A stretch of DNA of 64,000 nucleotides from Ephemerocybe angulata (lineage: Eukaryota > Basidiomycota > Agaricomycetes > Agaricales > Psathyrellaceae), in contig JAACJK010000008.1 of the NCBI GenBank assembly GCA_013368325.1, positions 1-64,000 of the forward strand. Reading direction: 5' to 3'. Positions 33,605 to 45,300 of this stretch are shown one piece after another. The translations under genes were made by a program, and so were the position numbers. Position 1 is the first letter of the stretch, and each line of letters opens with the position of its first letter. The notes under the pieces are model-generated. The model did no database searches. It was not told the DNA's origin and saw only the letters and a program-made list of their open reading frames with translations.

Positions 33605-34567
33605 CTAAATTGTACGCTAATAGTTGTATCAGATAAGGCTCTGAGGCTTAGTCGCATCCCTATAACGTACCTTGACATTCGCCCATTGTTCGCTAACGTC
33701 TTGTACCCTTCGATGAAGAGCGTTCTTGCATTCCTCACAGTTCAGGGTTGCCTCCAGCGTCAACAGCTCAGATCGTAGCCCCTCTGCTGAGGCACCTGCC
33801 ACTCAATAGAATTAGCTACTCCTAGCTCATTCTCGGTTTAATTTGGCCCTAAGGTACGCACCTGCACCCGCAGTCCAAGCCAGGCCTGATGCGACGACGT
33901 CCCAATCCATTCTCAACGCCTTTTGTATGGCTTCGTCACATCCTTCGATAGGTGCGTGTGCCTCTGGTGGCTGCATTAATAGCCTTTTCAGCGACTGTAT
34001 TACCTGTGTATGCAGAACAAGTATCCTCTTCAGATACAGCACCCCCATCCTCTTCCCCGCCTCGTCTGGGATCTCCGTTGGGCTCAGTTCAAGGAGGAAC
34101 CTGGAGCTCTCTACTGCGAGATCGTGGAGCTCATGATGGCCTGCTAGGGAGTAGACTGAAAGCGGATTGACTTTGCTGTGGGAGAGCAACAGGTCATAGT
34201 ATGACGTCCTTGGAAGAATCAATGTTCTGGGGGTGATGCCGTATCGGTGCATGTGATCGACCGCTGTAACAAGGCTGTCGAGGGATACTCCAGAGGAGCG
34301 CTCACAGGGCGATCGATGGAGGGCGTGGAGTATGTTATGAAGGACGTCACCCTGCTCTGGGACCTCGATTATCCCTCCCGTCTCGCTGGCCGTGCTAAAG
34401 GCAGCTTTGGCAACCTCTCGCATAGCACTTGCTTGAACATGGTATAGCTCCTGGTTCATCGATTGTAGGACAGTATCTACACCTTCTCTCGTGGCTTCAA
34501 AGCACGAGGATAATGGATCTGGAGAACTATGAGTCGCCTGTGGGCTGTCAGATCTGCTCGCGACCAT
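33605..34567 (-). CDS. BTB/POZ-like domain protein, 280 aa
   Basis: Exons 34567-33862, 33795-33671 and 33616-33605 join in frame. The introns have GTGCGT and GTACGT donors, and the last exon encodes only RTI before the stop. The protein matches, from memory of the family, the Agaricomycete BTB-like proteins: a degenerate BTB fold (about 50-100), then YGITPRTLILPRTSYYDLLLSH, YSLAGHHELHDLAVESSRFLL and YLKRILVLH, and a C-terminal NCEECKNALHRRVQDVSEQWANVK segment. These proteins are numerous in mushroom genomes and are thought to act in protein-protein interaction or ubiquitin ligase adaptors; no specific partner is known. There is no signal peptide. The N-terminal part of the BTB fold is short. 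Confidence 0.75.
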
Positions 34568-35358
34568 CGATGAGGTCGAGTGAGAAGTTTCCCACCATAT
34601 CTACCCTCCCCCAGCTCGAGATTCAGGTGGATGGCGAAAGAAGTCGAATGGTGAAAGACAAGGGAGCGTTATCTACATCTCGTCGTTTCTGTCCCAAAGC
34701 ATTGGTAATCCAGGCCCGGTTATAGGTACCCATTGAGTCTTGAAATGATTGGGCAACAAATCGAGGGCCCAAAGCGTCTACTCCACTGAGCTGCCGGATA
34801 GACATTCAAAATGAGGACCAAAGACCCGCATCTCTTGGAATGAAGCGACCACGCACCAAGCTAAGCACCGCCCGGGCTTCTATAAATACGCATACGAACT
34901 TGACCCCAGCATCCGGATTTCAAATAATCGTGATGTTTTTTCATGGGCCTCTTCTCTCGATAGGGCATTGAATTTAATTGAAACAAGGACCTACAAGGAT
35001 AAACATAACCGACCGCTTTGCCTTGCGCATCAGCCTCAGGGTTGCGGCATCCGGGTTTACAGATGGCAACCTCAGCTTGCTGCTTGCTTCATCGAGGCCC
35101 TTGTCTTCGCTCAAATAACCCTCTTCGAACCACAGACCAATTGTATCGAAATAAGGTTCAATAGCCCCACCGTGACCCTCAGGCCTTCACAGGTGACCAC
35201 CTTCCAATGGCGTAAGGTGGGAACTATCGTTATCGGTGCTGTCACATAAGCTGGGCCAGCTCAAGGATGAGTCTTCCTTCCCTTCCTTGCTCCCTCCCAC
35301 ATCTGTACCCCTGCGAGCTTTCCTTGGGTGCACGGTAGGGGCCTAGGAATTAACGAAC
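34568..35358. other. Intergenic, divergent promoter region
   Basis: A 791 bp spacer between the BTB-like gene (minus) and the zinc-finger gene (plus). A TATAAATA-like motif lies near 34883. A 93-codon open frame at 34968 has no recognisable features. Confidence 0.4.
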
Positions 35359-36757
35359 ATGCCTTCCGCATTGCATCGCTGCGCTGACTGTCCCCGTTTG
35401 TTCTTCTCAGTCGAAAATATTGAACGGCATTGCCATGAAGAAGGCCACCAACGCGAGCGTGCTTACCCCACCTCTCTCCCAGAATCAGGGGTGTATAAAT
35501 CTTACGTTAGAACCCCGGAAACGTCGATTCTCTTGTACGGTTGCGCAGACTGCTATCGCGTCTGCCGTTCCATCTTCGATATAGAGAAGCATTGCCTCAC
35601 ATGGGGGCATCGACGGCCCGCCGAAGACATCGGGCCTTGGACCTGCAAGCCTTGCAAACAAGTCTTTTCAACCATAGTCGAGTATTTCGAGGTGAATTCA
35701 TTCTGACTCGAACTGCATCCAGAGTCTATAGCTGACCTACATTTGGTGCTTCTTCAGCACTCCAAGACCCCATGGCATGGTAAATCGTATCCTTGCAATA
35801 TCTCAGGCTGCGAAAAACACTTTAGAACCGTTCGCGAACGTCAATTACATGAACTCAAAGTGCACGCAGTCGAAAGCCAGGGGCGGTGGATATGCACCCC
35901 TTGCAACAAGGAGTACTCGTCCCTTGCTGAATACCGCAAAGTGAGCCCTGTGTCCCCTCCTAGAAATCATATTCCTTATTGTTCATTGTTTTGCAACAAA
36001 GCATATCGATCCGCGATGGCATGGAAAACCGATTGGATGCGAGGTTCCTGGCTGTGAAAGGCGCTTCAAGAGCCCCTCAGGTTACGCAAGCCATCTCGAA
36101 TCTGGGTTCCACGCTATGAACAGGCACCAGGTCGCCCAGGCCGTCCACCTCCTGCAGGTAGTCCCTCCCATCACTATCGACGCGCCTCCCGAGTTCATGG
36201 CCAAATCCGGCATCAAACTTATTCCCGACCAAGAATCTGAAGCAGAACCTCGTCCAACTGGAGTAGATGAGGAAGACATTGTGTTGGACCCCACTTCCTC
36301 CCTTCCTGGCCCACCTTTAGGGCCAATGGAGGAGGAGGAGGAGGCTGTACATGTGGCTGCTGTCGAGCCATCCTCCACCACTCTCGTCTCTGCCTCGTCG
36401 CTTGGACAGCTCCGGCGCTTCGGCACTCTGCCTCTTGGGCAGAGCCTCCTCGCCTCTCCATCTTTTAAAGTCTACGTCCCAGATGACTTCATTCATTTTG
36501 ACGTACCTTACGCCTGTCCGCTCTGCACAAAGTCTTTCCGCAACGTCGCTTCGCTCACGGCGCACATGAATTCGCCAGTGCACGATCCTGACGCGTTCAT
36601 GTGCCCCGGGTGCAAGAAGCGGTTCGCCATGGTCTCGTCTCTCATCCAGCACCTCGAGAGCGGGACGTGCAAGCTGGCGTCGACCAAGGAGATCTTCCAC
36701 AACTTCTCTAATTTGACTTCAAGGTTCTCTGCGTTGCTCATCGACGCAAGCTCTTGA
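35359..36757 (+). CDS. C2H2 zinc-finger protein, 423 aa
   Basis: Exons 35359-35691, 35758-35940 and 36002-36757 (424 codons including stop). I count eight Cys2-His2-type fingers: five in the first half in the widely spaced style (CADC...HCHEEGH, CADC...HCLTWGH, CKPC...H-K-WH, CNISGC...HELKVH, CTPC...H-WH), CEVPGC...HLESGFH, and two nearer the C-terminus (CPLC...HMNSPVH; CPGC...HLESGTC, whose last ligand is Cys). Both introns interrupt a finger just before its histidines. A 120-residue linker with an EEEEE run separates finger 6 from 7. It is probably nuclear and nucleic-acid binding; the target is unknown. The second acceptor (AAAG) is weak, but the spliced frame restores a finger, which supports it. 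Confidence 0.8.
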
Positions 36758-37066
36758 TTACGGTTATGGATTTCGAGGTGAGTGGTCCCTTTCCGCGCTC
36801 GTTCTTACTGACGGATGGACTGCTATACGGGTCAATAGATATCAGCCACCAGTGACCGTGCATTGAAGGACCGAAGAATTGTACTATTACTAGTTGTCTG
36901 CTTTGTCAGATCTTTGACCTCCGGAAATTAATTTAATTATGCAGGGCCGGGCCCCGGCGATCACTTCCGTCTACTTAAGTAAGCGATTCCCAAGTGCAGG
37001 CACTTTGATCCTACATGCTCTTCAGTGAACTCTCATTGAGGTTCAAACGCGTTGGGTCTGCTCAGT
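36758..37066. other. Intergenic
   Basis: 309 bp between two plus-strand genes, with an AT-rich TTAATTTAATTATG stretch near 36930. Nothing else recognised. Confidence 0.4.
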
Positions 37067-38631
37067 ATGGCTGGTCAGTACCGTCCCACTGCCGTCAGTG
37101 TAGTTCTCACCTGTGCCCATCGTCTACAGAGAAGGAACCCTTTCGTTTGGGGCGAAATGTTACCCTCGTCATCCATGGCGGAGCTGGAACAATGTCACGA
37201 AAGAACTCCACTCCAGAGCAGCGGTATGTGTACAAAGCTGCTCTGGCTGACGCCTTGAGAGCGGTAAGCCTGTGCAAGCCCTTACTTCGCTGTCCCAGGA
37301 AGATACAAATCATCTGGCGATAGGGATATGACGTCCTTCGTCAAGGGGGAGAAGCCATGGATGCAGCCGTCGCCGCTGTTTCCTCAATGGAAGGTGCTCG
37401 GTCCCTCAAGGAAGTATGAGCGGAATCTCTGACCGGGCTGGATATAACTAGATAACCCGCTGTTTAATTCGGGAAAGGGAGCAGTATTTAACTCGGATGG
37501 GAAGGTAAGCATCGCGCACTGGGCTACATCCCTTCAAGCCTAATTGAAGCTGGGATAGAACGAGCTTGAAGCTTCTATCATGCTCTCAAAGCCCCCATCT
37601 ACCCATCTTGACTACCCCACTCACCCACCTCTCACTCGCCGAGGTCTCTCAGCTACCCTTCTTACCCACGCGCGTAATCCCTCCAAGGTCGCCAGGGCAC
37701 TCTATCTTCGGCCTGATTTAGTACCCCATCCATTTGTCTCTGCCGCTCACGCGGAAGACCTTGCACGAGACGTTGGCGAGGAGCTGGTAGACCCCTACTA
37801 CTTCTTCACAGAGGCCCGATGGAAGGAGCATCGCAGAGGGTTGGGGCTACCCGACGAGCCCTATCCGAGCCCTGAGCACTCCGCAGATCTAATCACTTTT
37901 ACAGACACTGGTGGGGAGGGTCACCAGAGAGCCGAACAACCCACTCCCCTCGACGCATACCCCACAGGCACAGTCGGCGCAGTCGCTCTTGACTCCAGAG
38001 GCTGCATTGCGGCGGTTACCTCTACGGGAGGGAAGACAAACAAGCTTCCAGGCAGGATTGGAGACACGCCGGTCATGGGTGCTGGATTCTGGGCGGAGGA
38101 ATGGAAGCAGGAGAGTGTGAGGAGCAGACACTCCCTTGCTTGGCTTGACAACACGCTGGAGCTTCTGGGCTTAGCAAGCGCCCAGCCTTTAGAAGGTAAG
38201 ACGAGGTCGGTTGGGGTCAGCGGGACCGGCGATGGAGACGTACGTAACTTATTGCCTCATGTACCTTTTGCAAAATGACTCGACTGAAGTCTCATGTGCT
38301 TTCAGTATTTCATTCGACAAGCCACGGCGTCAACAGTAGCGAGGCATATGCAGCTCTTAGGAGAAAGTTTGAAGGACGCGACAGAACGGGTTGTCGAGGA
38401 CCTGCTTGCAGACGGAGGCATCGGCGGCGTTATAGCTCTGGATGGTGAAGGCAATGGTGCGTTCAATCCTCTCATGTCGCCTTTTATTGAGATTAAGTTA
38501 TTTACTCGTGGTATACAGTTGCGATGCCTTTAAATTGTCCTGGCATGTACCGGGGCGTAATCAAAGCGGACGGCGTCCCCAAAGTAGCCATCTTCAAAGA
38601 AGATGGTTTGGAAGACATGGATTCGAAATAA
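37067..38631 (+). CDS. Isoaspartyl peptidase/L-asparaginase, threonine-type (Ntn hydrolase), 402 aa
   Basis: The enzyme hydrolyses isoaspartyl dipeptides and/or L-asparagine in the cytosol and, like all family members, cleaves itself to free a catalytic Thr. Seven exons: 37067-37073, 37130-37263, 37324-37393, 37452-37504, 37559-38239, 38306-38456 and 38519-38631 (1209 nt, all phases consistent). Motifs: VTLVIHGGAGTM at the start, AMDAAVAAVSSMEDNPLFNSGKGAVF in the alpha chain, then GTVGAVALD, where the Thr after Gly (about residue 237) is the expected nucleophile, followed by STGGKTNKLPGRIGDTPVMGAG. The C-terminal VAMPLNCPGMYRG is typical. An insertion between the alpha chain and the Thr (HLDYP... 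to QRAEQPTPLDAY) is fungal-like. The first intron uses GTCAGT...CTCAC, so such introns exist on the plus strand here. Confidence 0.85.
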
Positions 38632-38788
38632 CTCAAGGGATATAGCCGATAAAGATTTACTGTGTATGGTCCTACAGCTTCTTATTCATCCTCTATCTGA
38701 GCTCAGCGCTCTATAGGCAGTTTCAGACAAATTGATTATTGAATTAGACCCTTCGAGGCAAGATTATACTAGCGTCTCCGCACACCAA

Positions 38789-40018
38789 TCAAGTGCTTCT
38801 CCCACAGCACCACCTCTTCTTCCCACTGGCCGCGAACTCATCGAGCTGTAAACATACCGTACCTATACTAGGTCTCCTAGATGGATAATGTTCCCAGCAG
38901 CTCGCTAGAATTCTCCAGACTTCATCGTACTCAACCTCGGGACACGTGTGTCTGAGGGGACGTTTCCCTTGCGTAACGGCGCAGACAACTGCGAAAGATC
39001 GCTTCAAATGCGAAAACGGCTGTCGGCGGGTAAGAAGCTTCACACAGGTACAGTCAGCTACCCATATATACCATTAAAGGGAGAGGTGCAATTAAAATAC
39101 GAACCTCGAGTGCTGTCATGCCAAAGCTGTAAACATCTGAGCGTGTGTCGGGTTCGCTGTCTTCCCCGTTCATGATTCCCCCATCCACCTTCGCGATACG
39201 TGGATCCATGAGCTCGGATGCCATCCATCTGGACTTGTATAGTGAGGCATCCTCTGAGTAGCTGAGTGGGTGGCTTTCGAGACGCCATAGTCCGATGTCA
39301 GTCAGGAGTGGGCTTCCTTGATCTGAAATAAGAATATTATTCTGTGTGCAAGGGGAAGCCGGTCAGCGAATCAGGGTTGGAGCAAGAGCCATTGTAAGCG
39401 AGACTGACCCCCCATAGTGAGCCGTGTACTATTGGAGGCGACTGAGTATGTAGGAAATGGACGGCATTTGCGATGGCGTACACCTAAATGCACAGATACA
39501 GTTAATGGTGTGCCCTTGATATCATTCTTCTCTACGTACCAGGGGATAAGGGTCAAGCTCCGTATGTTTTCGAAGGTATTCGTATGCGTTTCCTTCTTTG
39601 TACCTCTGCATTGCAAGGGAGGGTAAAACCTCACTGAACCCTTCCGTCAGTCCCAAGAATGGTGATATGTTGGGGCATGTTCTCGCTGCTCGGCCCCACG
39701 TTTTTAATGCTCTACGAAGTTCCTGGAAGGAGCGCCTGGCTTTTAAAATATACAGTATAGAAAAGGAAGAAAAATATCGACCTTGGTTACAGTCTGGGCC
39801 CCTTCGTGATCACCTCGCACTCGTAGCCGCCAAACCTTTACGAGTACTCTCGTCTTCGTTAGCTTGATCTGCCCGTGAACAATGCTTGTATATGGGCCAT
39901 ATGTGAAGTTGTTGAATGCATGGTCTGGGTTGTAAGGCTCAATCTCACTGGGGTAGTAAGTAGTGTCCTTGTGCGCAATTTTTCTGGGTGCACTCTGTTG
40001 ACTCGATTTGTGGGCCAT
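38789..40018 (-). CDS. Protein kinase-like protein, probably a pseudokinase, 326 aa
   Basis: Five exons: 40018-39782, 39722-39540, 39483-39409, 39341-39105 and 39037-38789 (327 codons with stop). The fold is that of the tyrosine-kinase-like proteins expanded in mushrooms. It has a VLVKVW lysine, a KELRRALKTW helix (alpha-C Glu), EYLRKH and YAIANAVHFLH. The catalytic-loop motif is HGSLWGNN instead of HGDLRGAN, so the catalytic Asp is replaced by Ser. The metal-binding DFG reads DIG. The activation segment ends WMASELMDP (APE-like), then DVYSFGMTALE and RRPSIGTV close the C-lobe. A glycine-rich loop is not evident. A full frame with a lost catalytic Asp suggests a scaffold or regulator rather than decay. 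Partners unknown. Confidence 0.75.
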
Positions 40019-41116
40019 TGTGTCGGATGTGGTGGGACTTTGTTGAGTGGGGTAGCTCAAGAGGCGTATGGGGGAAATATGTTCTGCGGAAGAGTCCCTC
40101 AGCGGTCCATATTTATACCTTTTGTTATCTGTCTGAGTCAAATGAGCACAGACAGGGGTACACGCTGCGCTCCGCTGTTGTAGCGGCAAGCGCCCGTGCC
40201 AGTGTGGCGCTTAATTGGTGCAAGCGACCCTCGATGTTATCTTCAACTCGGACTGGGCTCAGTAGATTTAAAAGATACTTTACATGACCTTTGGCAATGC
40301 ATATCGCAGTTTTCAAGCTCGGTTCCCCTTAAGTCTTTGCACTGGTTGTTTAGTGTTCCATCTAATCTTATCTCAATCCTCAGTCTTAGCGGATTAGATT
40401 AGATCTGATGCCGATTGTCCTCACGCTGGCTGGGAGGTTGCACAATGCACAGTTGCCATTGGACAGAACCACATCGTCAACAAAACTTTCTTCCCTGGAG
40501 ACCCGTGTATTATACACCTTCTGCTACAACGTCTTGAGCTCTGCTCCCAGGTTGCTGACTGGCGAGCATTTTGTGAGTCCGTCTATATATACTTGAATTA
40601 CACCCTGCCAGCTGTCCTGTAATTGCTGTGCCCCAATTCTAACTTCATCAACATCTACAGAAGGTTGCAAACTACAAGGGTACACCCCACAGCTTTCGAG
40701 GAGGCGACGCGATAAACTCGGAGCGCAGGAGCATAGAGTTGCCAATGGAGTCACAGCTTTGTTGTCCGCGTTTCGACCGTTGTGACAAGGACGGCAGACA
40801 ATCCGGGTCGAAAGGCAGGTCCCGTAATCCACTTTTTGGATCTCAGCAGCCTCGAGGACAATCGTCCTTGCATCATGGATCCTAGGTTTCTTGCATCCTC
40901 CGGAGGCATCTTCAGGAGTCTTCAACTGGCGCATTCTACTTTACCCTACCTTCGTCAGCCGCCGGATGACTGAAGGTGCTGACGGAACTGTGGTCGGGAG
41001 CAGTAACCCTCTGCTCTGGATGTCGGGGCTTGGCTTGCGTCAGTCCATTTGAGGGGGCCTGTGAAATTGATGTCGGCCTCGAGATTGGGTCAAGTCCGAT
41101 AATGGCTGCATCTATA
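40019..41116. other. Intergenic, no clear gene
   Basis: About 1.1 kb. A 136-codon minus-strand frame (40934-40524, Cys-rich, starting MRQLKTPED) has no recognised domain and no supporting splice pattern, so it is left uncalled. A short GATTAGATTAGATC repeat lies near 40390. Confidence 0.35.
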
Positions 41117-42498
41117 CACTGAGGATAGTAGAGTACCAGAATTTCATGGCCCAAAGTGTCGGAAAATTCGGTGACCAGGTGCCGGAATTTGCAAGAACGA
41201 GTGCCGGAATGGCTTTTGTGGGGTCATATTTTCAGGCACTTGAGTGCCGGAAATACAGCGACTCTGTCGACGAGAATTGCGGACGAAGGGTCCGGAAAGG
41301 GCCATGCCCGATTTTCCGGCACCTATCTCCAGAGAGCCTTTGGAATGCCGTTTCCCCCTTCTATCGCTTACTTAGGTGGATGTGTGTACGGTAAATGGTG
41401 TATATTCATTGTCAAGTAATACATACAAAGCATGCGGCATGCCATAGGAAACCGTGCAGCAAGGATGGGGAGAAGGGGGAAACAAATGGGATGCAAGGAC
41501 TGGAGATAAGCTGGAAACTCACCTGCTTCTCATACAAGCGCTATAGACGGCACCAGGGTACAAGCGTTCTAAATCAAAGCGGTCAGCAATGGCACGCGGG
41601 AACGGGCAACTCGAAAGGCGCCTCAACGGCGCACCCGTGAACCTACCTGGCGGTAGCTACGACCAAGCACCTTAACGGTCAACAAAGGAAGAAGATGCTA
41701 GAGATACAATATTCTCACTTGGCGGGCACAGCAGTAATCGATGATGGATGAAATTGAGCAATGGGGCGGCGGTGGATGCAACTTGGAGCTAATCATCAGT
41801 AGACAACACCACGAGGTACTCATCGGGCGGATCGCCCAAGCCGTCCAAATCGTACCATCGCGGCTCTCTAGAGGTCTTATTCTGCATATCCATCGTCGTC
41901 GTCGGCCAGACGGTCCCTCAGGATCGTGTAGGAAGGTCGGGTGCGGGAGAAGGGTGAATTACAGGAATGGCGGGCATCGACCACAGAGCTCGCAAAAGGT
42001 GACGCTATGATCTTGAAGGTCGCGTAGATCGAGTTTGGGTAGCATATGCGAGGCTCGGTGAGCCATAAGGGAGCGATGGTGGTGGAGGTAGAAGGGAAAG
42101 ACGCGTCGCGATTGGTGACGCGCGTGACGCGGCCCCTTTGGCGCTTGTTCGGCATTTCCCGATCCGCGCCTGAAATTCTAAGTCCGCTCAAACCCGACGG
42201 CGCGCGCTGTTGCTCCGCTTGTTATTTGAGGTACCTATTGAAATCCACTGGCCCAGAGTGTATAAAAGGAATATTAGTACCCTTACATCCTGTTATTTTA
42301 TTCGTTTTTAACAGTTCCAAAAAATCCGGCACCTTGGCAAAGTGCCGGAAATTGCGTTCTGGACATAAGGGCCTGAAATTCGGGCACTTGCCGAGGTGCC
42401 GGAATTTCTTTGGGGTCCCATTCGGGCACTTTGGCGCGGAAACTTCCGGTTTCGGGCACTTTGGCCCATGAAATTCAGGCACTTTACTATCCTCAGTG
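41117..42498. mobile_element. Non-autonomous inverted-repeat DNA element, about 1.4 kb
   Basis: The left end CACTGAGGATAGTA...GAATTTCATGG (41117-41160) is repeated inverted at the right end (42498 back to about 42455) with few mismatches over 50 bp. Both ends are flanked by TATA, consistent with TA target duplication of the Tc1/mariner superfamily, though the palindromic flank leaves the exact border open. Subterminal regions carry many GTGCCGGAA/GTGCCCGAA units spaced about 20 bp. The interior (41350-42250) shows no transposase frame. It is probably a defective or captured-DNA derivative mobilised in trans. Confidence 0.7.
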
Positions 42499-42658
42499 TA
42501 TATAAGGTGCAGTTGCGGTAGAAAGCAGTCCCCTTCATAACCGTGGTGTGGTCCTACGCTTTCGGATTTCGCTTTTCTTCTCCCAACTAGCTTCTACGGT
42601 TGGCCTAGACTGCCGATTCTCCGTCTCCAGAAACCTTAGGGCTCTATTGTAATCCAAG

Positions 42659-45167
42659 ATGATGTGGGATCTAAGTGGAGGACGAAGGTCGCCTCTACCT
42701 CCTGCTGGACCTCCCCCTCCGTAAGTGATCCAACTACTCAGAAGAGCGAAGCTGTGCTGACATCGACACAAGGTTCCCAGTTCCGTGAGTCGTGGTTTGC
42801 TGCCTCAAATTTCTGATTCCGTTGACCCATGGATGTTCTTGAAGCCAACACCACCACTCGCTGCCGCCAGGCCAACCGGCGTCTAATGTTGCCACACAAG
42901 GAACATCCTACCCATCTCTCTCAGCCTTTGGGAGCAGCGTTCCATCGACAGCCCGCTCCGAGTAGGTTGTCGAGCGCTCTGAACCCGACTAATATTGACT
43001 GGCACTTTTGCAGCTCCTACGGCTTTAATCATGCATCTACCTCGTACGAGTATCAAGCTCCCAGAGGCATCGCATTCCCCTCCTCTCCGAGCCACCACTC
43101 TCCCTCGCACTATCCCGCCCAGCAGCAGCCCGCTGTCGTGATTCACCACTCGAGTCACCACTCCAAATCTAAGCATTCCTCTTCACACAATCGTCTGCGG
43201 CGTCACAGTCACTCCGGGATTAATACAATGCCTGTTTCGCGGCCCTCGGTACCCCAGGTACCCATATACACCTCTGGAGGTGCCCTCCTCAAGCCGGCGC
43301 TTGTTCACCACACTCCCAGCGCCCAAAATCTGAGTTCGTCGTATCACCGCCCATCCCAAAGTCATAATCATGTGGCCTTCCAAGGACAACCACCGAAATC
43401 GGCGCTGAAGAAACCAAGCACGTCGCATTCGCATTCTCAGTCGACTTCAGCTGCGCCTCCCGGTCGTATACACTACTCCAAGTGTAATGGGCGGCGTAAA
43501 GCGCTTTGCGTGAGTAACCCAGATTCGTACTGTGCGGAGAGTTTTTGACGGCAACGGTCCCCGGATCTTCCCTCCTTCTAGATTGGTATCAACTACACTG
43601 GCCACAGTAACGAGCTGCGAGGCTGCGTGAACGATGCGAAGCGGGTCCGCCAATTCTTGATCAGTAAGTCGATATCTATCCTAAAGCAATGACTCGACGA
43701 GCAAAGCGTGCTGACGAATCCGATGACTGTATTGTCACAGAGAACGGCTACCCCGCGGAAAACATCGTGCTACTTTCTGACGATACGAGTGATCCTAGAT
43801 CCCTCCCTACAAGGAAGAACATCATTGCGGCGATGAAGTGGTTGGTCCGAGGAGCCCAACCAAATGACGCCCTTTTTTTCCACTGTGCGCCCGCCGCTTC
43901 TATGTATGATGATTCAGGCGCTGACTGTGCATTCCTCCTCAGACTCCGGACATGGGGGACAGACGCCGGACCTCGATGGCGATGAGCTAGATGGATTCGA
44001 TGAAGGTGCGTGGTGTTAGGCGAATCCCCGCGTCTAAGCGAAGTATGACAGGGCGCTGATCCACGTCTGCGATTCCGATAGTCATTTACCCTCTCGATTT
44101 CAAGAAGACCGGGCATATCACTGATGATGTGTGTGAGGCTTCATTTCTCCTTGGGCTCATTAACCTAATACTTCTATTCTTCTGTCTACTAGGAGATGCA
44201 TGATCTCATGGTAGGTGGATCAATAGCGCGTCCGAAGCAATGATCCGGCGAGCTCATCATATTCCAGGTCAGGCCCCTTCCTGACGATTGCAGGCTCACA
44301 GTAAGTCGCGAGCACTGCAGAATTCCTAACCTTCCTGCTGATACTGCTGTCTATTAGGGCCTTTTTGATGTAAGCTCGTCTTCCCAAAATAGCGAGAACC
44401 AGGAAATACTTACGCTTGACCCAGGCCTGCCATTCTGGAACCGTTCTCGGTGAGTGATATCCATCTCTTCTACAAGTACCCTGAAGCTGACTATCGACAC
44501 ACCTAGATCTTCCCTATATCGTAGGCCTCAGATTTCTTACTGACTACATTATTTCGACTCATGCCCATGGCACAGTACTCGTCCCATGGTCGACTGAAGG
44601 GCAGTCACATCACGGATCGCGCCCGACGACGGAAGGCAACCAATGCTGATGTGGTAAGCTCTCATTCGTGCCACTTCCATAGGGAACGTCCCCTGATTAG
44701 GGCGTGGTAGATCTCGTGGTCTGGGTGCAAGGATGGGCAGACTAGTGCGGACACTTTCCACGGCGGAGTGGCCGTCGGCGCTATGAGCCACGTATGTATT
44801 TCTTATCCTCGTCCCGGTACATTGACCACTTACATTTCATCTGTTACAGGCTTTCGTCTCTGCCCTCAGTAAGTTGCAGGAACGGATGCCGAGAATAAGC
44901 GCTCATCTTTCGTTTCGTAGCCGCTAACCCCACGCAATCGTACCAGGAACTTTTGCGCTCGGTTCGGTAAGCTATCCATGTGTTAGGACTTTCTGCTCCC
45001 TGTACTAAATTTGGTCTGTTTTCAGGTTAATTCTCCATCCAAGGTACAGCCAGAAACCTCAGTTAGGAAGCTCGCACCACATCGTATGTTTCAAGTCCTT
45101 CTCAACCTTTTAGATGGATGACCCTTACAAACGACCCTAGGATACCGCCCTCAGATTTGTCTTTTAA
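42659..45167 (+). CDS. Metacaspase (type I, caspase-like cysteine peptidase)
   Basis: This is a caspase-fold, Arg/Lys-specific peptidase linked to fungal cell death and proteostasis. The core starts at exon 43582-43663 (IGINYTGHSNELRGCVNDA). It continues through 43741-43884, 43943-44005 (catalytic His in YSGHGGQ), 44082-44128, 44193-44210, 44268-44300, 44358-44369, 44425-44449 (catalytic Cys in DACHSGT; usually DSCHSG), 44507-44520, 44576-44653, 44711-44791 (ISWSGCKDGQTSAD), 44850-44868, 44921-44966, 45026-45083 and 45141-45167 (ends FVF). All phases fit; exons are as short as 12 nt. The prodomain exon 43014-43509 is His/Ser/Pro-rich (YEYQAPRG, HHSSHHSKSKHSSSH). The 5' end is uncertain: a Gly/Pro-rich first exon 42659-42720, a 12 nt exon 42773-42784 and a 229 bp intron fit in phase, but an ATG at 42829 reading straight through is an alternative. 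Confidence 0.88.
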
Positions 45168-45300
45168 TGATCTCACGAGTGTATGTTGTAAATGTACCAG
45201 AGTGTGTACTGTATATGTCGTCTATCTTCCATTCATACTCCCCGTCAAGCTTTGCCCTTAGAATACTGTACAAGTTGATAATTTCTACTCTCTTTCTCAG

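Noticed and set aside
40524..40934. 136-codon Cys-rich minus-strand frame
   Set aside because: No recognised domain, no splice context and no related copy; kept only as a note in the intergenic entry.
42222..42482. Minus-strand frame with repeated KCPN-type motifs
   Set aside because: It is the translation of the subterminal GTGCCGGAA repeats of the inverted-repeat element.
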